Source: Catenuloplanes niger (GTDB taxonomy: Bacteria > Actinomycetota > Actinomycetes > Mycobacteriales > Micromonosporaceae). From it: 64,000 nucleotides of DNA. This document shows, one piece after another, positions 7,707 through 17,067 of the stretch. Under the pieces are notes generated by a model. The model saw nothing but the letters and a program-made list of their open reading frames with translations. It was not told where the DNA came from and searched no databases. The stretch lies in NCBI RefSeq assembly GCF_031458255.1, contig NZ_JAVDYC010000001.1, positions 682,001 to 746,000 of the forward strand, written 5' to 3'. The position numbers and the translations under genes were made by a program. Positions within the stretch are counted from its first letter, which is position 1; the number at the start of each line of letters is the position of its first letter.

Positions 7707-10055
7707 GTGAGCAACGCGCGGTGGGCCCTGCTCGCGGGGCTGCTCCTGGTCGCCGTCGCGCCCCTGCTGCCCGCGGCCGGGCAGCAGGTGGCGTTCGCGG
7801 TGCTCGCCTCGGCCGCGTCCGTCACCGCGGTGCGCCGGGCCCGCCGCGACCCGGCCCGCCCGGCCGCGTGGTGGCTGCTCGGCGCGGCCACCGCGACCGG
7901 CGCGGTGTGCAGCGCGGCCTGGGCGCTCGCGTTCGCGGCCGGCACACCGCCGGCCGGCTTCTCCGTGATCGACGCCGCCTATGTCGGGATGTACCTGCTG
8001 GTGGGCACGGCGCTGCTGATGTTGGCCGCCGGGCGTGGCCCACGGCTGGCCGGCGTGGTCGAGGCGGGCGTGGTGGTGTGCACCGCGATGCTGCTCGGCT
8101 GGTTCGCGCTGTACGACCCGCTCATCCACGAGGCCGGCACCTGGCACGGCATGACCGGGGCCATGGTGTACCCGCTGCTGGACCTCTTCCTGGTGTTCGC
8201 CGTCGTGCGGCTGGTCGCGGTCGTCGGCCGGCTCACCGTCAAACACGTGTTCCTGCTGCTCGCGGTCGCCTCCGTGACGGTCGCGGACGTCTCGTACTTC
8301 ACCTCGGTGTTCCGCGGTGAAGGGTGGCACGGGCCGGCCATCAGCGCGGCCGGCTGGTCGCTGTTCCACCTGATGCTGAGCGCGGCCGCGGGTTACCCGT
8401 CGCCGCCGGACACCGGGCAGGGCCGGATCGTGCCGAGCCGCGGCGTGGCCGCGCTCTACGTGACGCTCGTGGTGATCAACCCGGCCGTCACCGCGGTCGC
8501 GTTCCTGCTGGACCTCAGCGAGCGCGAGTTCGCGCCGATCGACGTGATGCTGCCGATGACCATCACGTCCGTCGTCGGCATGCTGCTGGTGCTCCGCCTG
8601 AACCACACCCAGCAGCGGTTGGCGCGGCTGGCGCTGCGCGACGAGCTGACCGGGCTGCCGAACCGTGTGCAGCTGGAGCTGTGGCTGGCCCGTGCCCGGC
8701 GCGGCAGTCTGCTGGTGCTCGACCTCGACGACTTCAAGCACGTCAACGACAGCCTCGGCCACACGGCCGGCGACGCACTGCTGGTCACCGTGGCCGGCCG
8801 GCTGCGCGCGGTGGTGCACGGCCACGGCCAGCTGGCCCGACTCGGCGGCGACGAGTTCGCGATCCTGGCCGACCCGGCGGACCGCCCCGCCGGGGGCGGC
8901 CCGGCGGCGAGCGACCCACCTCGGCGCCGCCCGGTCCGCGGCCGCGCGGCCGAGAACGGCCGGGTCGGCGGCCGTACGACCGGAAACGGCCCGGTCGGCG
9001 GCCACGCGGCAGGGAACGGCCCGGTCGGGGACGGCGCGGTCGATGCGGCCGGAGGCGGCCGGGCCGACGCGCCGGTGACCGCGCTGGCCGACCGGGTCCG
9101 CGCCGCGCTGCGTGAGCCGGTCGACGTGGCCGGGCACCGGCTGCACCTGACGGTCAGCATCGGGGTGCGGCGGCTGGACCACAGCCCCGGCGCGCTCGGC
9201 GACGCCGACCTCGCGCTCTACGCGGCGAAGGCGGCCGGCAAGGACCGCGCGGTGGTGTACGAGGCCGCGCTGCGGGAGACCCGGCTGCGGCGGCTCGCGA
9301 TCGTGGAGCGGCTGCGCACCGCGCTGCTCACCGACGAGATCACGGTGCACTACCAGCCGATCGTGACGCTGCGGACCGGCCGCGTCGACGCGGTGGAGGC
9401 GCTGGTGCGCTGGCAGGCGCTGCCGCCGGACGCGTTCATCCCGGCGGCCGAGGACAGCGGGCTGATCGTGCCGCTCGGCGAGCAGGTGCTGCGGGCCGCC
9501 TGCCGCGCGGCCGCGCCGTGGCACGCCCGGCACGGCACGTCCGTCACCGTGAACGTCTCACCGCGTCAGCTGCGCGAGCCGGACTTCGCGGTCACGGTCC
9601 GGCGCGCGCTGCTCGACTCCGGCCTGCCCGCGACCGCGCTGATCCTGGAGATCACCGAGGGTGTGCTGGTCGGCTCCGCGCTCACCACCGCGCACCTGAA
9701 CGAGCTGCGCCAGGACGGCGTCCGGGTCGCGGTCGACGACTTCGGCACCGGCTACTCGTCGCTGGCCTACCTGCGTGACCTGCCGATCGACATCCTGAAG
9801 ATCGACCGCTCGTTCCTGCGTCCCGGCCCGGCCTCGGAACCCATGATCCGCGCGGTCGTCGACCTGGCGCACAGCCTCGGTCTGGTGACGGTCACCGAGG
9901 GCGTGGAGACCGCGGAGCAGGCCGCCGTGCTGGTCGCGCTCGGCTGCGACCGGGGCCAGGGCTGGCACTTCGGCCGCCCGTCCCCGGCCGAGCAGGTGAC
10001 GGCACTGCTGGAGACCGGCACGGGCGCCCGGCTCATCGACCGGGAAGCGCCGTGA
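7707..10055 (+). CDS. Membrane-anchored GGDEF-EAL cyclic-di-GMP protein
   Basis: 782 residues from a GTG at 7707. About seven or eight hydrophobic segments (residues 1-255) form an integral-membrane sensor. The GGDEF domain begins near DELTGLPNR (about 312) and has an intact GGDEF motif at 380-384, but no RxxD inhibitory site at the usual place. About 65 residues of Gly/Pro/Arg-rich near-repeats (NGPVGG units, about 389-455) interrupt this domain after the motif. The EAL domain has EAL at 564-566 and NVSPRQL, EITEG, DDFGTGYSS, KIDRSF and EGVET, so it looks catalytically complete. Likely a dual cyclase/phosphodiesterase; the insertion may impair cyclase output. It ends 8 nt before the convergent exonuclease gene. 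Confidence 0.9.
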   Translation: MSNARWALLAGLLLVAVAPLLPAAGQQVAFAVLASAASVTAVRRARRDPARPAAWWLLGAATATGAVCSAAWALAFAAGTPPAGFSVIDAAYVGMYLLVGTALLMLAAGRGPRLAGVVEAGVVVCTAMLLGWFALYDPLIHEAGTWHGMTGAMVYPLLDLFLVFAVVRLVAVVGRLTVKHVFLLLAVASVTVADVSYFTSVFRGEGWHGPAISAAGWSLFHLMLSAAAGYPSPPDTGQGRIVPSRGVAALYVTLVVINPAVTAVAFLLDLSEREFAPIDVMLPMTITSVVGMLLVLRLNHTQQRLARLALRDELTGLPNRVQLELWLARARRGSLLVLDLDDFKHVNDSLGHTAGDALLVTVAGRLRAVVHGHGQLARLGGDEFAILADPADRPAGGGPAASDPPRRRPVRGRAAENGRVGGRTTGNGPVGGHAAGNGPVGDGAVDAAGGGRADAPVTALADRVRAALREPVDVAGHRLHLTVSIGVRRLDHSPGALGDADLALYAAKAAGKDRAVVYEAALRETRLRRLAIVERLRTALLTDEITVHYQPIVTLRTGRVDAVEALVRWQALPPDAFIPAAEDSGLIVPLGEQVLRAACRAAAPWHARHGTSVTVNVSPRQLREPDFAVTVRRALLDSGLPATALILEITEGVLVGSALTTAHLNELRQDGVRVAVDDFGTGYSSLAYLRDLPIDILKIDRSFLRPGPASEPMIRAVVDLAHSLGLVTVTEGVETAEQAAVLVALGCDRGQGWHFGRPSPAEQVTALLETGTGARLIDREAP

Positions 10056-10063
10056 CCGGGTGA

Positions 10064-11068
10064 TCAGAACAGCGACAGCTGACCCGGGGTCGGCTCGCGG
10101 CGGTGGCGCACCGGGCGGCGGAAGACCGGCGGGTGCGGCTCGGCCACGCGGGGCGTCGGCGTGCGGCGCGCGGTCAGCGACCAGAGCGCCGGGCCGAGCG
10201 TGAGCCCGCCGCCGATGCCGAGCGCGGCGCGGACCCGCCCGGTGTCCAGCGGGAGGCGCGCGCCGTCCAGGTGCGGGATGGGCAGGTCGGCGCGCATGCG
10301 CATCAGGCGGCGGTTGCGGGCGACGACGTCGCGGGACTCGGGCGCGGCGAGCCGGCCGGCCGCCACGTCGCCCACGGCCGCGCGGACCGCGTGGCCACCG
10401 GCGGTGTCCAGGTCGGCCCAGGCCGCGTCGACCGTGCCGAGCGCGGCGAGCAGCCGGGCGGAGATCGCGGCACCGAAACCGCGCACGCCGGGCAGGTTGT
10501 CGGACGGGTCGCCGCGCAGCGCCGCGTAGTCGAGGTACTGGTGCGGGTGCACGCCGCACAGCTCGTGCAGGCCGGCCGCGTCGATCAGCACGGCCTCGTC
10601 GAAGCCGCCGTTGCGCAGCCGCAGCACCGAGGTGGTCTCGTCGATCAGCGCGAACGCGTCCCGGTCGCTGGTCATCAGGATCGCCCGCCACCCGGCCCGG
10701 CGGGCGTGCGCGGCGGAGCTGGCCAGCACGTCGTCGGCCTCGAAACCGGCCGGGATCACGGTGCACAGCCCGGCGGCCGCGAGCAGCTCCGGCGCGGCGG
10801 CCAGCTGGGCGACCAGATCACCGGGTTTGTCCGGGCGCTGCGCCTTGTAGGCCGGGTAGTCGGCGCGGCGTTCCGACGAGACCGGGCAGTCGAACCCGAC
10901 CACGATCGCGTCCGGCCGCAGCCGGGAGACGGCCCGTGCCGCGTACCGGGCGAAGCCCCGCAGCGCCCACGCCTCCAGATCGCCCGGGTCGGCCGCGCCC
11001 GCGTGATAGGTGCGGTGGATCAGACTGTTCCCGTCCAGCACGAGCAGCAGCGGAGACGGGTTCGGCAC
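10064..11068 (-). CDS. Stand-alone 5'-3' exonuclease (PolA N-terminal / FEN-like) with C-terminal clamp-binding motif
   Basis: 334 residues from a GTG. It matches the 5'-nuclease domain of DNA polymerase I: LLLVLDGNSLIHR at the N-terminus, FDCPVSSERRADYPAYK (arch region), GFEADDVLAS, TSDRDAFALI and GDPSDNLPGVRGFG (helix-hairpin-helix). The metal-binding acidic residues appear present. There is no polymerase domain. The last residues are QLSLF (330-334), the canonical sliding-clamp binding pentapeptide, so the enzyme probably docks on DnaN for flap or RNA-primer removal or repair. Clamp docking is inferred from the motif only. Convergent with the GGDEF-EAL gene. Confidence 0.9.
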   Translation of the reverse strand: MPNPSPLLLVLDGNSLIHRTYHAGAADPGDLEAWALRGFARYAARAVSRLRPDAIVVGFDCPVSSERRADYPAYKAQRPDKPGDLVAQLAAAPELLAAAGLCTVIPAGFEADDVLASSAAHARRAGWRAILMTSDRDAFALIDETTSVLRLRNGGFDEAVLIDAAGLHELCGVHPHQYLDYAALRGDPSDNLPGVRGFGAAISARLLAALGTVDAAWADLDTAGGHAVRAAVGDVAAGRLAAPESRDVVARNRRLMRMRADLPIPHLDGARLPLDTGRVRAALGIGGGLTLGPALWSLTARRTPTPRVAEPHPPVFRRPVRHRREPTPGQLSLF

Positions 11069-11137
11069 CCGAAGAGCCTACCCCCTTCCGCGTGTACGGC
11101 CCCCCGCCCGCACCCGGGCGGACGTAGGCTCGGCGGC

Positions 11138-12010
11138 ATGACGACGCAGACGCGGACGCTCGCCGTGCCCGGCGCGGAGCTGGCCTACGACGTGCGCGGG
11201 CCGCTGCCCACCACGGACGGCCGCCCGGTGCTCCTGATGATCGGCCAGCCGATGACGGCGGACGGCTTCGAGGCGCTCGCCGGCCACTTCACGGACCGGA
11301 CCGTGGTCACGTACGACCCCCGCGGGCTGGGCCGGAGCGTGCGCACCGATGGCGAGGTGACGCACACGCCGCAGCGGCAGGCGGCGGATCTGCACCTGCT
11401 GATCGAGGCGCTGGGCGCCGGGCCGGTCGAGATCTTCGCCAGCAGCGGCGGCGCGGTGACCGGGCTGGAGCTGGTGGCACGCCACCCGGGCGACGTGCGC
11501 ACGCTGGTGGCGCACGAGCCGCCGCTCAACTCGGTGCTGCCGGACGCGGCCGCGGCCGAGCGGGCCCGGGCCGGGTTCCACGACGCGTACCAGAAGAGCG
11601 GCTGGGGCGCCGGGATGGCCGCGTTCATGGTGATGACGTCCTGGCAGGGCGAGTTCACCGACGAGTACTTCGCACAGCCCGCACCGGACCCGGCCGCGTT
11701 CGGGATGCCGGCCGACGACGACGGCACGCGGGAGGACCCGCTGCTGTCCGCGGCCTCGTGGGCGGTCTCCGACTACCGGCCGGACGTGGCCGCGCTGACG
11801 GCCGCGCCGACCCGGGTGGTGATCGCGGTCGGCGAGGAGACCGGCAACACCTACACCGGCCGGACCGCGCTCGCCACCGCGGCGCTGCTCGGCCAGGGCG
11901 CGACCGTGTTCCCGAGCCACCACGGCGGTTTCCTCGGCGGCGAATTCGGCTACGCGGGCAAGCCGCCGGAGTTCGCGGCGCGGCTGCGCGAGGTGCTCGC
12001 CAACGCCTGA
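11138..12010 (+). CDS. Alpha/beta hydrolase
   Basis: 290 residues from ATG 11138. An alpha/beta hydrolase core is visible: strand VLLMIGQPM, VVTYDPRGLGRS (oxyanion/strand region), nucleophile elbow ASSGG with Ser103 (first Gly of GxSxG replaced by Ala), a late strand TRVVIAVGEETG and HHGGF supplying the likely catalytic His. It resembles actinobacterial hydrolases of unknown substrate, often annotated as esterase or haloperoxidase-like. Divergent from the exonuclease gene with 69 nt between starts. Substrate cannot be inferred. Confidence 0.85.
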   Translation: MTTQTRTLAVPGAELAYDVRGPLPTTDGRPVLLMIGQPMTADGFEALAGHFTDRTVVTYDPRGLGRSVRTDGEVTHTPQRQAADLHLLIEALGAGPVEIFASSGGAVTGLELVARHPGDVRTLVAHEPPLNSVLPDAAAAERARAGFHDAYQKSGWGAGMAAFMVMTSWQGEFTDEYFAQPAPDPAAFGMPADDDGTREDPLLSAASWAVSDYRPDVAALTAAPTRVVIAVGEETGNTYTGRTALATAALLGQGATVFPSHHGGFLGGEFGYAGKPPEFAARLREVLANA

Positions 12011-12210
12011 CCGCCCGCGCCGGGGCGTCCGCACCGCGGCTCCGGACCCGCCCGCCACGGCATGCGCGCTCCGGATACCGCGCATGGCGCCGACCGTCGC
12101 CGCGCGGGCACCACCGCGGGCACAGACCGCACGAGCACAACTGCCGGCACGGACCGCACGGGCACGACCACAAGCGCAGACCGCACGGACACGGACCGCG
12201 GACACGGACC

Positions 12211-12285
12211 GCGCGGGCACGAACCGCGCAGGCACGAACCGCGCAGGCACGAACCGCACGGGCACGAACCGCACGGGCACGAACC
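12211..12285. repeat. 15-bp tandem repeat in the 342-nt gap after the hydrolase gene
   Basis: Five abutting units of gcgcaggcacgaacc or gcacgggcacgaacc, preceded by degenerate copies back to about 12100. The gap 12011-12352 otherwise shows nothing convincing; short open frames across it are low-complexity by-products of the repeat. Confidence 0.85.
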
Positions 12286-12352
12286 GCGCGTGACGTTCGG
12301 TTGACCGCCGGCCCGCACGCGGCGGTGGTCGGCGGCCGATACGGTGCTCCGC

Positions 12353-13288
12353 ATGGATTTCGACGACATCGCGGGCCGGCTCGGTGTGCCGGTCGAGGAG
12401 ATCGCCCGGGTGGACCGGCTCGCCGGTGACCGGCCGTCCGCGCCGCTGCCCGACCGTGCCGACGCGCCCGCGCTGCTGGAGCGGCTCGCGGTGCGGCCGG
12501 ACGACGCCGCGGAGATCATGGCGGGCTGGCCCTCGGAGTCGTGGCCGCCGGAGCTGCGCTGGCTGCTCGACCGGTCGATCGCGCTGGTCCGCGCGGACCT
12601 CGGCGGCTACGACTGGCTGGCACCCGGCCCGGAGCTGCCGCGTGACCGGGGCCCGGCCTGGCGGCACCTCTACGTGTACGCGTACCTGGCGCTGACCGGC
12701 GTCGCGCTCGGCTACCACCGCGAGCATGACATCCCCGAGGCCGTGTCCTGGGCGACGCTGGCCGACCTGGGCCGCAACCTCGCGATCGACCGGCGGATGA
12801 ACCGCGAGGGCTGGCCGGTCATGCAGGCCTGGCTGACGCTGCACGTGCGCGGCGGCCTCTACGAGCTGGGCCGGCTCCAGGCCCACCGCGGCGACGGCAC
12901 CATCGGCCTGCACATCCCGGACTCGGGGCCGCTCACCCCGGCGGCGATCACGGCGTCGCTCGACGAGGCCCGCGCGTTCTTCCCGCGGCACTTCCCGGAC
13001 GAGACCTACACTGCGTTCTCCTGCGGTTCCTGGCTGCTCGACCCGCAGCTGCGCGAGTACCTGCCGGCGGACTCCAACATCATCCGGTTCCAGGACCGGT
13101 TCACGCTCGACCCGTACGAGGAGCCGGAGGGTCTGGACGCCGACCTCGAGGTGCGCCGCTTCGTGTTCCGCACGCTGACCACGCCGCTCGACCGGCTGCC
13201 CCGGGACAGCGTGCTGCAGCGCGCGATCGTCGACCACCTGCGCTCCGGCCGGCACTGGCAGTGGCGCCGCGGCACCTTCCCGATCTAG
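12353..13288 (+). CDS. Acyltransferase-domain-like protein (DUF5596/GNAT-like type)
   Basis: 311 residues from ATG 12353. The protein looks like the actinobacterial family annotated acyltransferase domain-containing (DUF5596 followed by a GNAT-like C-terminal domain): a helical N-terminal part (ADAPALLERLAVRPDDAAEI), then WATLADLGRNLAIDRR, GLYELGRLQ, LHIPDSGPLTP, FSCGSWLLDPQL and FQDRFTL. These segments recur in that family as I remember it. Substrate and acyl donor unknown. Monocistronic by position, with only 35 nt before the following kinase gene. Confidence 0.75.
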   Translation: MDFDDIAGRLGVPVEEIARVDRLAGDRPSAPLPDRADAPALLERLAVRPDDAAEIMAGWPSESWPPELRWLLDRSIALVRADLGGYDWLAPGPELPRDRGPAWRHLYVYAYLALTGVALGYHREHDIPEAVSWATLADLGRNLAIDRRMNREGWPVMQAWLTLHVRGGLYELGRLQAHRGDGTIGLHIPDSGPLTPAAITASLDEARAFFPRHFPDETYTAFSCGSWLLDPQLREYLPADSNIIRFQDRFTLDPYEEPEGLDADLEVRRFVFRTLTTPLDRLPRDSVLQRAIVDHLRSGRHWQWRRGTFPI

Positions 13289-13323
13289 GTCGCCGGCCTC
13301 CGGCGTACTGCTAGATTCGCTAC

Positions 13324-15009
13324 ATGTCGGATTTGTCGGAACAGATCCGGCCGGAGATCGACTTCGAGGCGCTGTTCGGTGCGTTGCCGGCGCTGTTCCT
13401 CGTCCTGGACCCGGAGTTCCGGATCGTCGCGGTGAACGACGCCTACCTGGACGCCACCATGACCCGGCGGGCGGAGATCGTCGGCCGCGACATCTTCGCC
13501 GTGTTCCCGGACAACCCCGACGATCCCGCGGCGACCGGTGTGGCGAACCTGCGCGCCTCGCTGGAGCGGGCCGCGCGCACCCGCCGGCCGGACAGCATGG
13601 CCGTGCAGAAGTACGACGTGGCCCGCCCGGACGGCGGCGGCTTCGAGGAACGCTACTGGAGCCCGCGCAACGTGCCGATCACCGACGCGCAGGGCCGGCT
13701 CGCGTACCTCGTCCACCACGTCGAGGACGTCACCGAGTTCGTCCTGCTGCAACGCCAGGGCGTGCGGCACACCGCGGAACTGGAGGAGTGGGCCGGACAG
13801 ATGCAGGCGGTGATCCTGCGCCGCTCCCAGGAACTGCACGAGGCGAACCGGCTGCTGCGCGCGGCGAACGACGCGAAGAACGACTTCCTGTCCCGGGTCA
13901 GCCACGAACTGCGTACCCCGTTGAACGCGATCCTGGGTTTCAGCGAACTGCTCAGCCTCAGCGTGCCGGAACCGGAACACCACGACTGGTCCACCATGAT
14001 CCTGAAGGCGGGCCGGCACCTGCTGGTGCTGCTCGACGACGTGCTCGACATCTCCCGCATCGAGGGCGGCCACCTCACCCTGGAGGCCGAGGCGGTGCCG
14101 GTCGGGCCGCTGATCGACGAGGCGCTCGCCCTGATCCGGCCGATCGCGGACGCGGCCGGGGTGCACCTGACACCGCCACCGCGGCTGCCCGCCGACCTGT
14201 GCGTCAGCGCGGACCGGCACCGGCTCCGCCAGGTGCTGATCAACCTGCTGTCCAACGCCGTCAAGTACAACCATCCCACCGGTACGGCGAGCGTCTCCGT
14301 GGGCCGGCGACCCGACGGCATCCTGCGCATCCGGGTGGTGGACACCGGCCGCGGCATCCCACCGGAGGCGGTCGGCCGGCTGTTCACCCCGTTCGAGCGG
14401 CTGGACGCGGCGCGGGCCGGCTTCGAGGGCACCGGGCTCGGCCTCGCGCTGTCCCGCCACCTGACCCTCGGCATGGGCGGCACGCTCGAGGTGTCCAGCA
14501 TCCCCGGGCGCGGCAGCACGTTCCGGATCGATCTGCCGGTCACCACCGGATCGGCGCGCGAGGCCCAGGTGGTGAACGCGGCGAGCCTGGAACCGCGCAC
14601 GTACGCCGCACCGCGCACCGTGCTCTACGTCGAGGACGTCGCGGAGAACCTGCGGCTGGTCGAACAGATGCTGGCCCGCCGCCCCTCGGTCACGCTGATC
14701 GGCGCGATGCTCGCGGTCACCGGCCTGGACCTGGCCCGCGCGCACCACCCCGACCTGATCCTGCTGGACCTGCACCTGCCGGACATGCCCGGCGAGGCAC
14801 TGCTGGAACTGTTGCGCGCGGACCCGGTCACCCGCGACATCCCGGTCGTGGTGCTCAGCGCGGACGCCACCCAGCACCACATCGACGCGCTGCACGCGTG
14901 CGGCGTCGCCGCCTACCTCACCAAGCCGATCGCGATGCGCGACCTGCTCGACACGCTCGACACGCTGCTCGCCGCGCCCGCCGCCGCGGAACCCTCGATC
15001 GCGGTGTGA
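13324..15009 (+). CDS. Hybrid sensor histidine kinase (PAS - HisKA - HATPase - receiver)
   Basis: 561 residues without transmembrane segments, so cytosolic. Residues about 15-140 form a PAS domain ([19 protein letters not shown]). A helical linker follows, then HisKA with the phospho-acceptor His194 in SHELRTPLN. The HATPase domain has the N box ([12 protein letters not shown]), G1 (DTGRGIP) and G2 (GTGLGLALS). The C-terminal receiver (from TVLYVEDV) carries Asp482 in [11 protein letters not shown] and the conserved Lys in TKPI. No partner regulator gene is adjacent, so the receiver may pass phosphate to a distant protein. Confidence 0.92.
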   Translation: MSDLSEQIRPEIDFEALFGALPALFLVLDPEFRIVAVNDAYLDATMTRRAEIVGRDIFAVFPDNPDDPAATGVANLRASLERAARTRRPDSMAVQKYDVARPDGGGFEERYWSPRNVPITDAQGRLAYLVHHVEDVTEFVLLQRQGVRHTAELEEWAGQMQAVILRRSQELHEANRLLRAANDAKNDFLSRVSHELRTPLNAILGFSELLSLSVPEPEHHDWSTMILKAGRHLLVLLDDVLDISRIEGGHLTLEAEAVPVGPLIDEALALIRPIADAAGVHLTPPPRLPADLCVSADRHRLRQVLINLLSNAVKYNHPTGTASVSVGRRPDGILRIRVVDTGRGIPPEAVGRLFTPFERLDAARAGFEGTGLGLALSRHLTLGMGGTLEVSSIPGRGSTFRIDLPVTTGSAREAQVVNAASLEPRTYAAPRTVLYVEDVAENLRLVEQMLARRPSVTLIGAMLAVTGLDLARAHHPDLILLDLHLPDMPGEALLELLRADPVTRDIPVVVLSADATQHHIDALHACGVAAYLTKPIAMRDLLDTLDTLLAAPAAAEPSIAV

Positions 15010-15010
15010 C

Positions 15011-15577
15011 TCACTGCCCGGTGCGGCCGTCGATGCACTCGCGCAGCAGGTCGGCGTGGCCGCAGTGCCGGGCGTACTCCTCGATCATGTGGACCAGCAC
15101 GTCGCGGACCGCGGTCGGCTCGCCGCGCGCGGTGGTCCGCACGGTGCCGAGGTCCGCCTCCGTGATCGAGTCCAGCCAGGCATCCGCGTCGGCGACCTGC
15201 GCGCGCCAGGACGCGAACGCGTCCGCGACCGCCTCCGGCGTGCCGGCCGCCTCGGCGAAGTCGAGATCCTCGTCGTCCGGCCGCCAGTAGATGCGCGGCA
15301 CGTCGAGACGGCCGCGCAGCACCCGGTGGAACCAGTTGTGCTCGACCCGCGCCATGTGCCGCACCAGCCCGAGCAGGCTCATCGTGGACGGCGGCACCGA
15401 CCGGGCGGCCAGCTGCTCCGGCGTCAGGTCACGGCACTTGAGCTCCAGCGTGAGCCGGTAGTTCGTCAGGTACTCCCGGATCGTGGCCAGCTCACCGACC
15501 GGGTTTCCCGAGGTGCGCGGGTCCTCCTCCGGCTTCAGGAACATCCCACCGAACCCCACCGCACGCTGTTCCGCCAT
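15011..15577 (-). CDS. DinB-like / DUF664 family protein
   Basis: 188 residues from the ATG at 15577 (a longer open frame to 15685 has no protein character). The helical bundle contains the family's histidines: LLGLVRHMARVEHNW near residue 75 and HMIEEYARHCGHADLLRE near the C-terminus. These match the metal-ligand His positions in DinB/DUF664 proteins, which include mycothiol-dependent enzymes; whether this one uses mycothiol cannot be seen. The stop lies 1 nt from the end of the convergent hybrid kinase gene. An alternative start is the internal Met about 12 residues in. Confidence 0.8.
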   Translation of the reverse strand: MAEQRAVGFGGMFLKPEEDPRTSGNPVGELATIREYLTNYRLTLELKCRDLTPEQLAARSVPPSTMSLLGLVRHMARVEHNWFHRVLRGRLDVPRIYWRPDDEDLDFAEAAGTPEAVADAFASWRAQVADADAWLDSITEADLGTVRTTARGEPTAVRDVLVHMIEEYARHCGHADLLRECIDGRTGQ

Positions 15578-15725
15578 CCCGCCACGATGCCGCCTACCCA
15601 CGGCCGGGCACAACAGGGTTTTCCGCGACCACCCACCCCACCGGCAGGGAGGCCGCCCGCGGCCGACCGGTGCCCGCGGGAGCACCGGGACCCGGCCACG
15701 CCGGAAGCGGGAGAACGATGTGGAA

Positions 15726-16904
15726 TCAGATCTGGGGGACGTCCCACTCGACGATCAGCCGGTCCAGGCCGCGGAAGTTGAGGCTCGGCCGCCAGGCCGG
15801 TTCCGCGTCGTCCTCGGCGAGGCGCAGGCCGGGCAGGCGGTCCAGCAGCGCGCGGAGCACGATGTCACCCTCCAGCCGGGCGAGGCCGGAGCCGATGCAG
15901 AAGTGCCGGCCGTGCCCGAACGCGAGGTGCCGGGCCTGGCCGGTGCGCTTGAGGTCGAGCGTGTGCGGGTCCGGGAACGCGGCCGGGTCCCGGTTCGCGG
16001 CGCCGCAGACGAGCAGGATCGGCTGTCCCGTCTCGATCCGCTTGCCGCCGAGCTCCAGGTCCTCGGTGGCGCGGCGAAGGATCATCGGCAGCGGGCTGTC
16101 GTAGCGCAGCAGCTCCTCGAGCGCGGTCGCCGGGTCCTCGGTGAGCGCCGGGATCTGGCCCGGGTTCCGCAGCAGCGCGAGGAGCGCGTTGCCGAGGAAG
16201 TGCGTGGTGGTCTCGTGGCCGGCGAGCAGCAGCAGGATCGTGTTCGCGACCGCCTCGTCCCGGTCCAGGTCACCGGCGCGCAGCAGCGCCTCCGGCCGGT
16301 CGATCAACGTGTCGAAGTACTCGGCCATGCCACGGATCCCCCGATCCGTGGCCGCCTTCTCCGCCGGCGTCAGCCGCGCGTTGCCGAACGCGACCGCCAC
16401 GTCGTTCGACCAGGCGAGCAACTGCTCACGATCCCCCGCGGGTACGGCGACGAGCGCGCAGATCGCGTTGAACGGCAACGGCACCGCGAGGTCGGCCACC
16501 ATGTCCATCCGCCCGCGCGGAAGCACATCGTCGATGATCTCGTGGACCGCCTGCGTGATCATCGGCCGCAGCGCCTCGACGGACCGGGCCGTGAAGGTGC
16601 GGCCGGCCGCCTTCCGCAGCCGGGTGTGCTCCAGCGCGTCCCGGTAGAGCATGGTCCGGGAGATCACGGTGGCGAACTCACGAAGGTCGCCCATGACGTC
16701 CCCCGGATCCGGAAACCGGACGGAGGACAGACGGGCGTCGTTCGCGGCGGCGCTGACCAGCTCGTGGCCGGTCACCACCCAGGCGCTGAGGGCGCGGTCC
16801 CAGTAGCAGGGGTCGGCGTCGCGGAGGCGGTCGTAGAACCCGTAGATGTCCCGCTGCACCTCCGGCCGCACGGCGGCCAGCAGCGTCCGGGGTCGGTCGG
16901 TCAC
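15726..16904 (-). CDS. Cytochrome P450
   Basis: About 392 residues, usual for actinobacterial soluble P450s. The start is one of two adjacent GTGs (16907 or 16904) behind a strong GGAGGAG. Diagnostic motifs: I-helix LLLLAGHETTTH, K-helix ExxR in ALEELLRYD, and the haem loop FGHGRHFCIG with Cys336 as iron ligand. It needs ferredoxin and reductase partners; none is adjacent. Neighbours do not form a recognisable biosynthetic cluster, so the substrate is unknown. Divergent from the LamG protein gene (163 nt between starts). Confidence 0.95.
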   Translation of the reverse strand: MTDRPRTLLAAVRPEVQRDIYGFYDRLRDADPCYWDRALSAWVVTGHELVSAAANDARLSSVRFPDPGDVMGDLREFATVISRTMLYRDALEHTRLRKAAGRTFTARSVEALRPMITQAVHEIIDDVLPRGRMDMVADLAVPLPFNAICALVAVPAGDREQLLAWSNDVAVAFGNARLTPAEKAATDRGIRGMAEYFDTLIDRPEALLRAGDLDRDEAVANTILLLLAGHETTTHFLGNALLALLRNPGQIPALTEDPATALEELLRYDSPLPMILRRATEDLELGGKRIETGQPILLVCGAANRDPAAFPDPHTLDLKRTGQARHLAFGHGRHFCIGSGLARLEGDIVLRALLDRLPGLRLAEDDAEPAWRPSLNFRGLDRLIVEWDVPQI

Positions 16905-17067
16905 CACAGTCGCTCCTCCACGGGTCGAGCAGGCGATAACGGTATCAACCCGGCGCTTCGCCGATCGCCGCTCCGCCCACCTGATCACACTCGGCGATTA
17001 TTCCTTTACTCCTGGACGGCGGGCTTTCTACAGTGCAGCGTCCACAAGTCACGATCCGGGGGTACCG

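Noticed and set aside
12062-12304. 80-residue His/Arg/Thr repeat protein in the gap after the hydrolase gene
   Set aside because: Low-complexity translation of the 15-bp repeat; no RBS and no non-repeat part.
11078-13255. 725-residue minus-strand frame
   Set aside because: Antisense to the hydrolase and acyltransferase-like genes and spans the 15-bp repeat; no domain.
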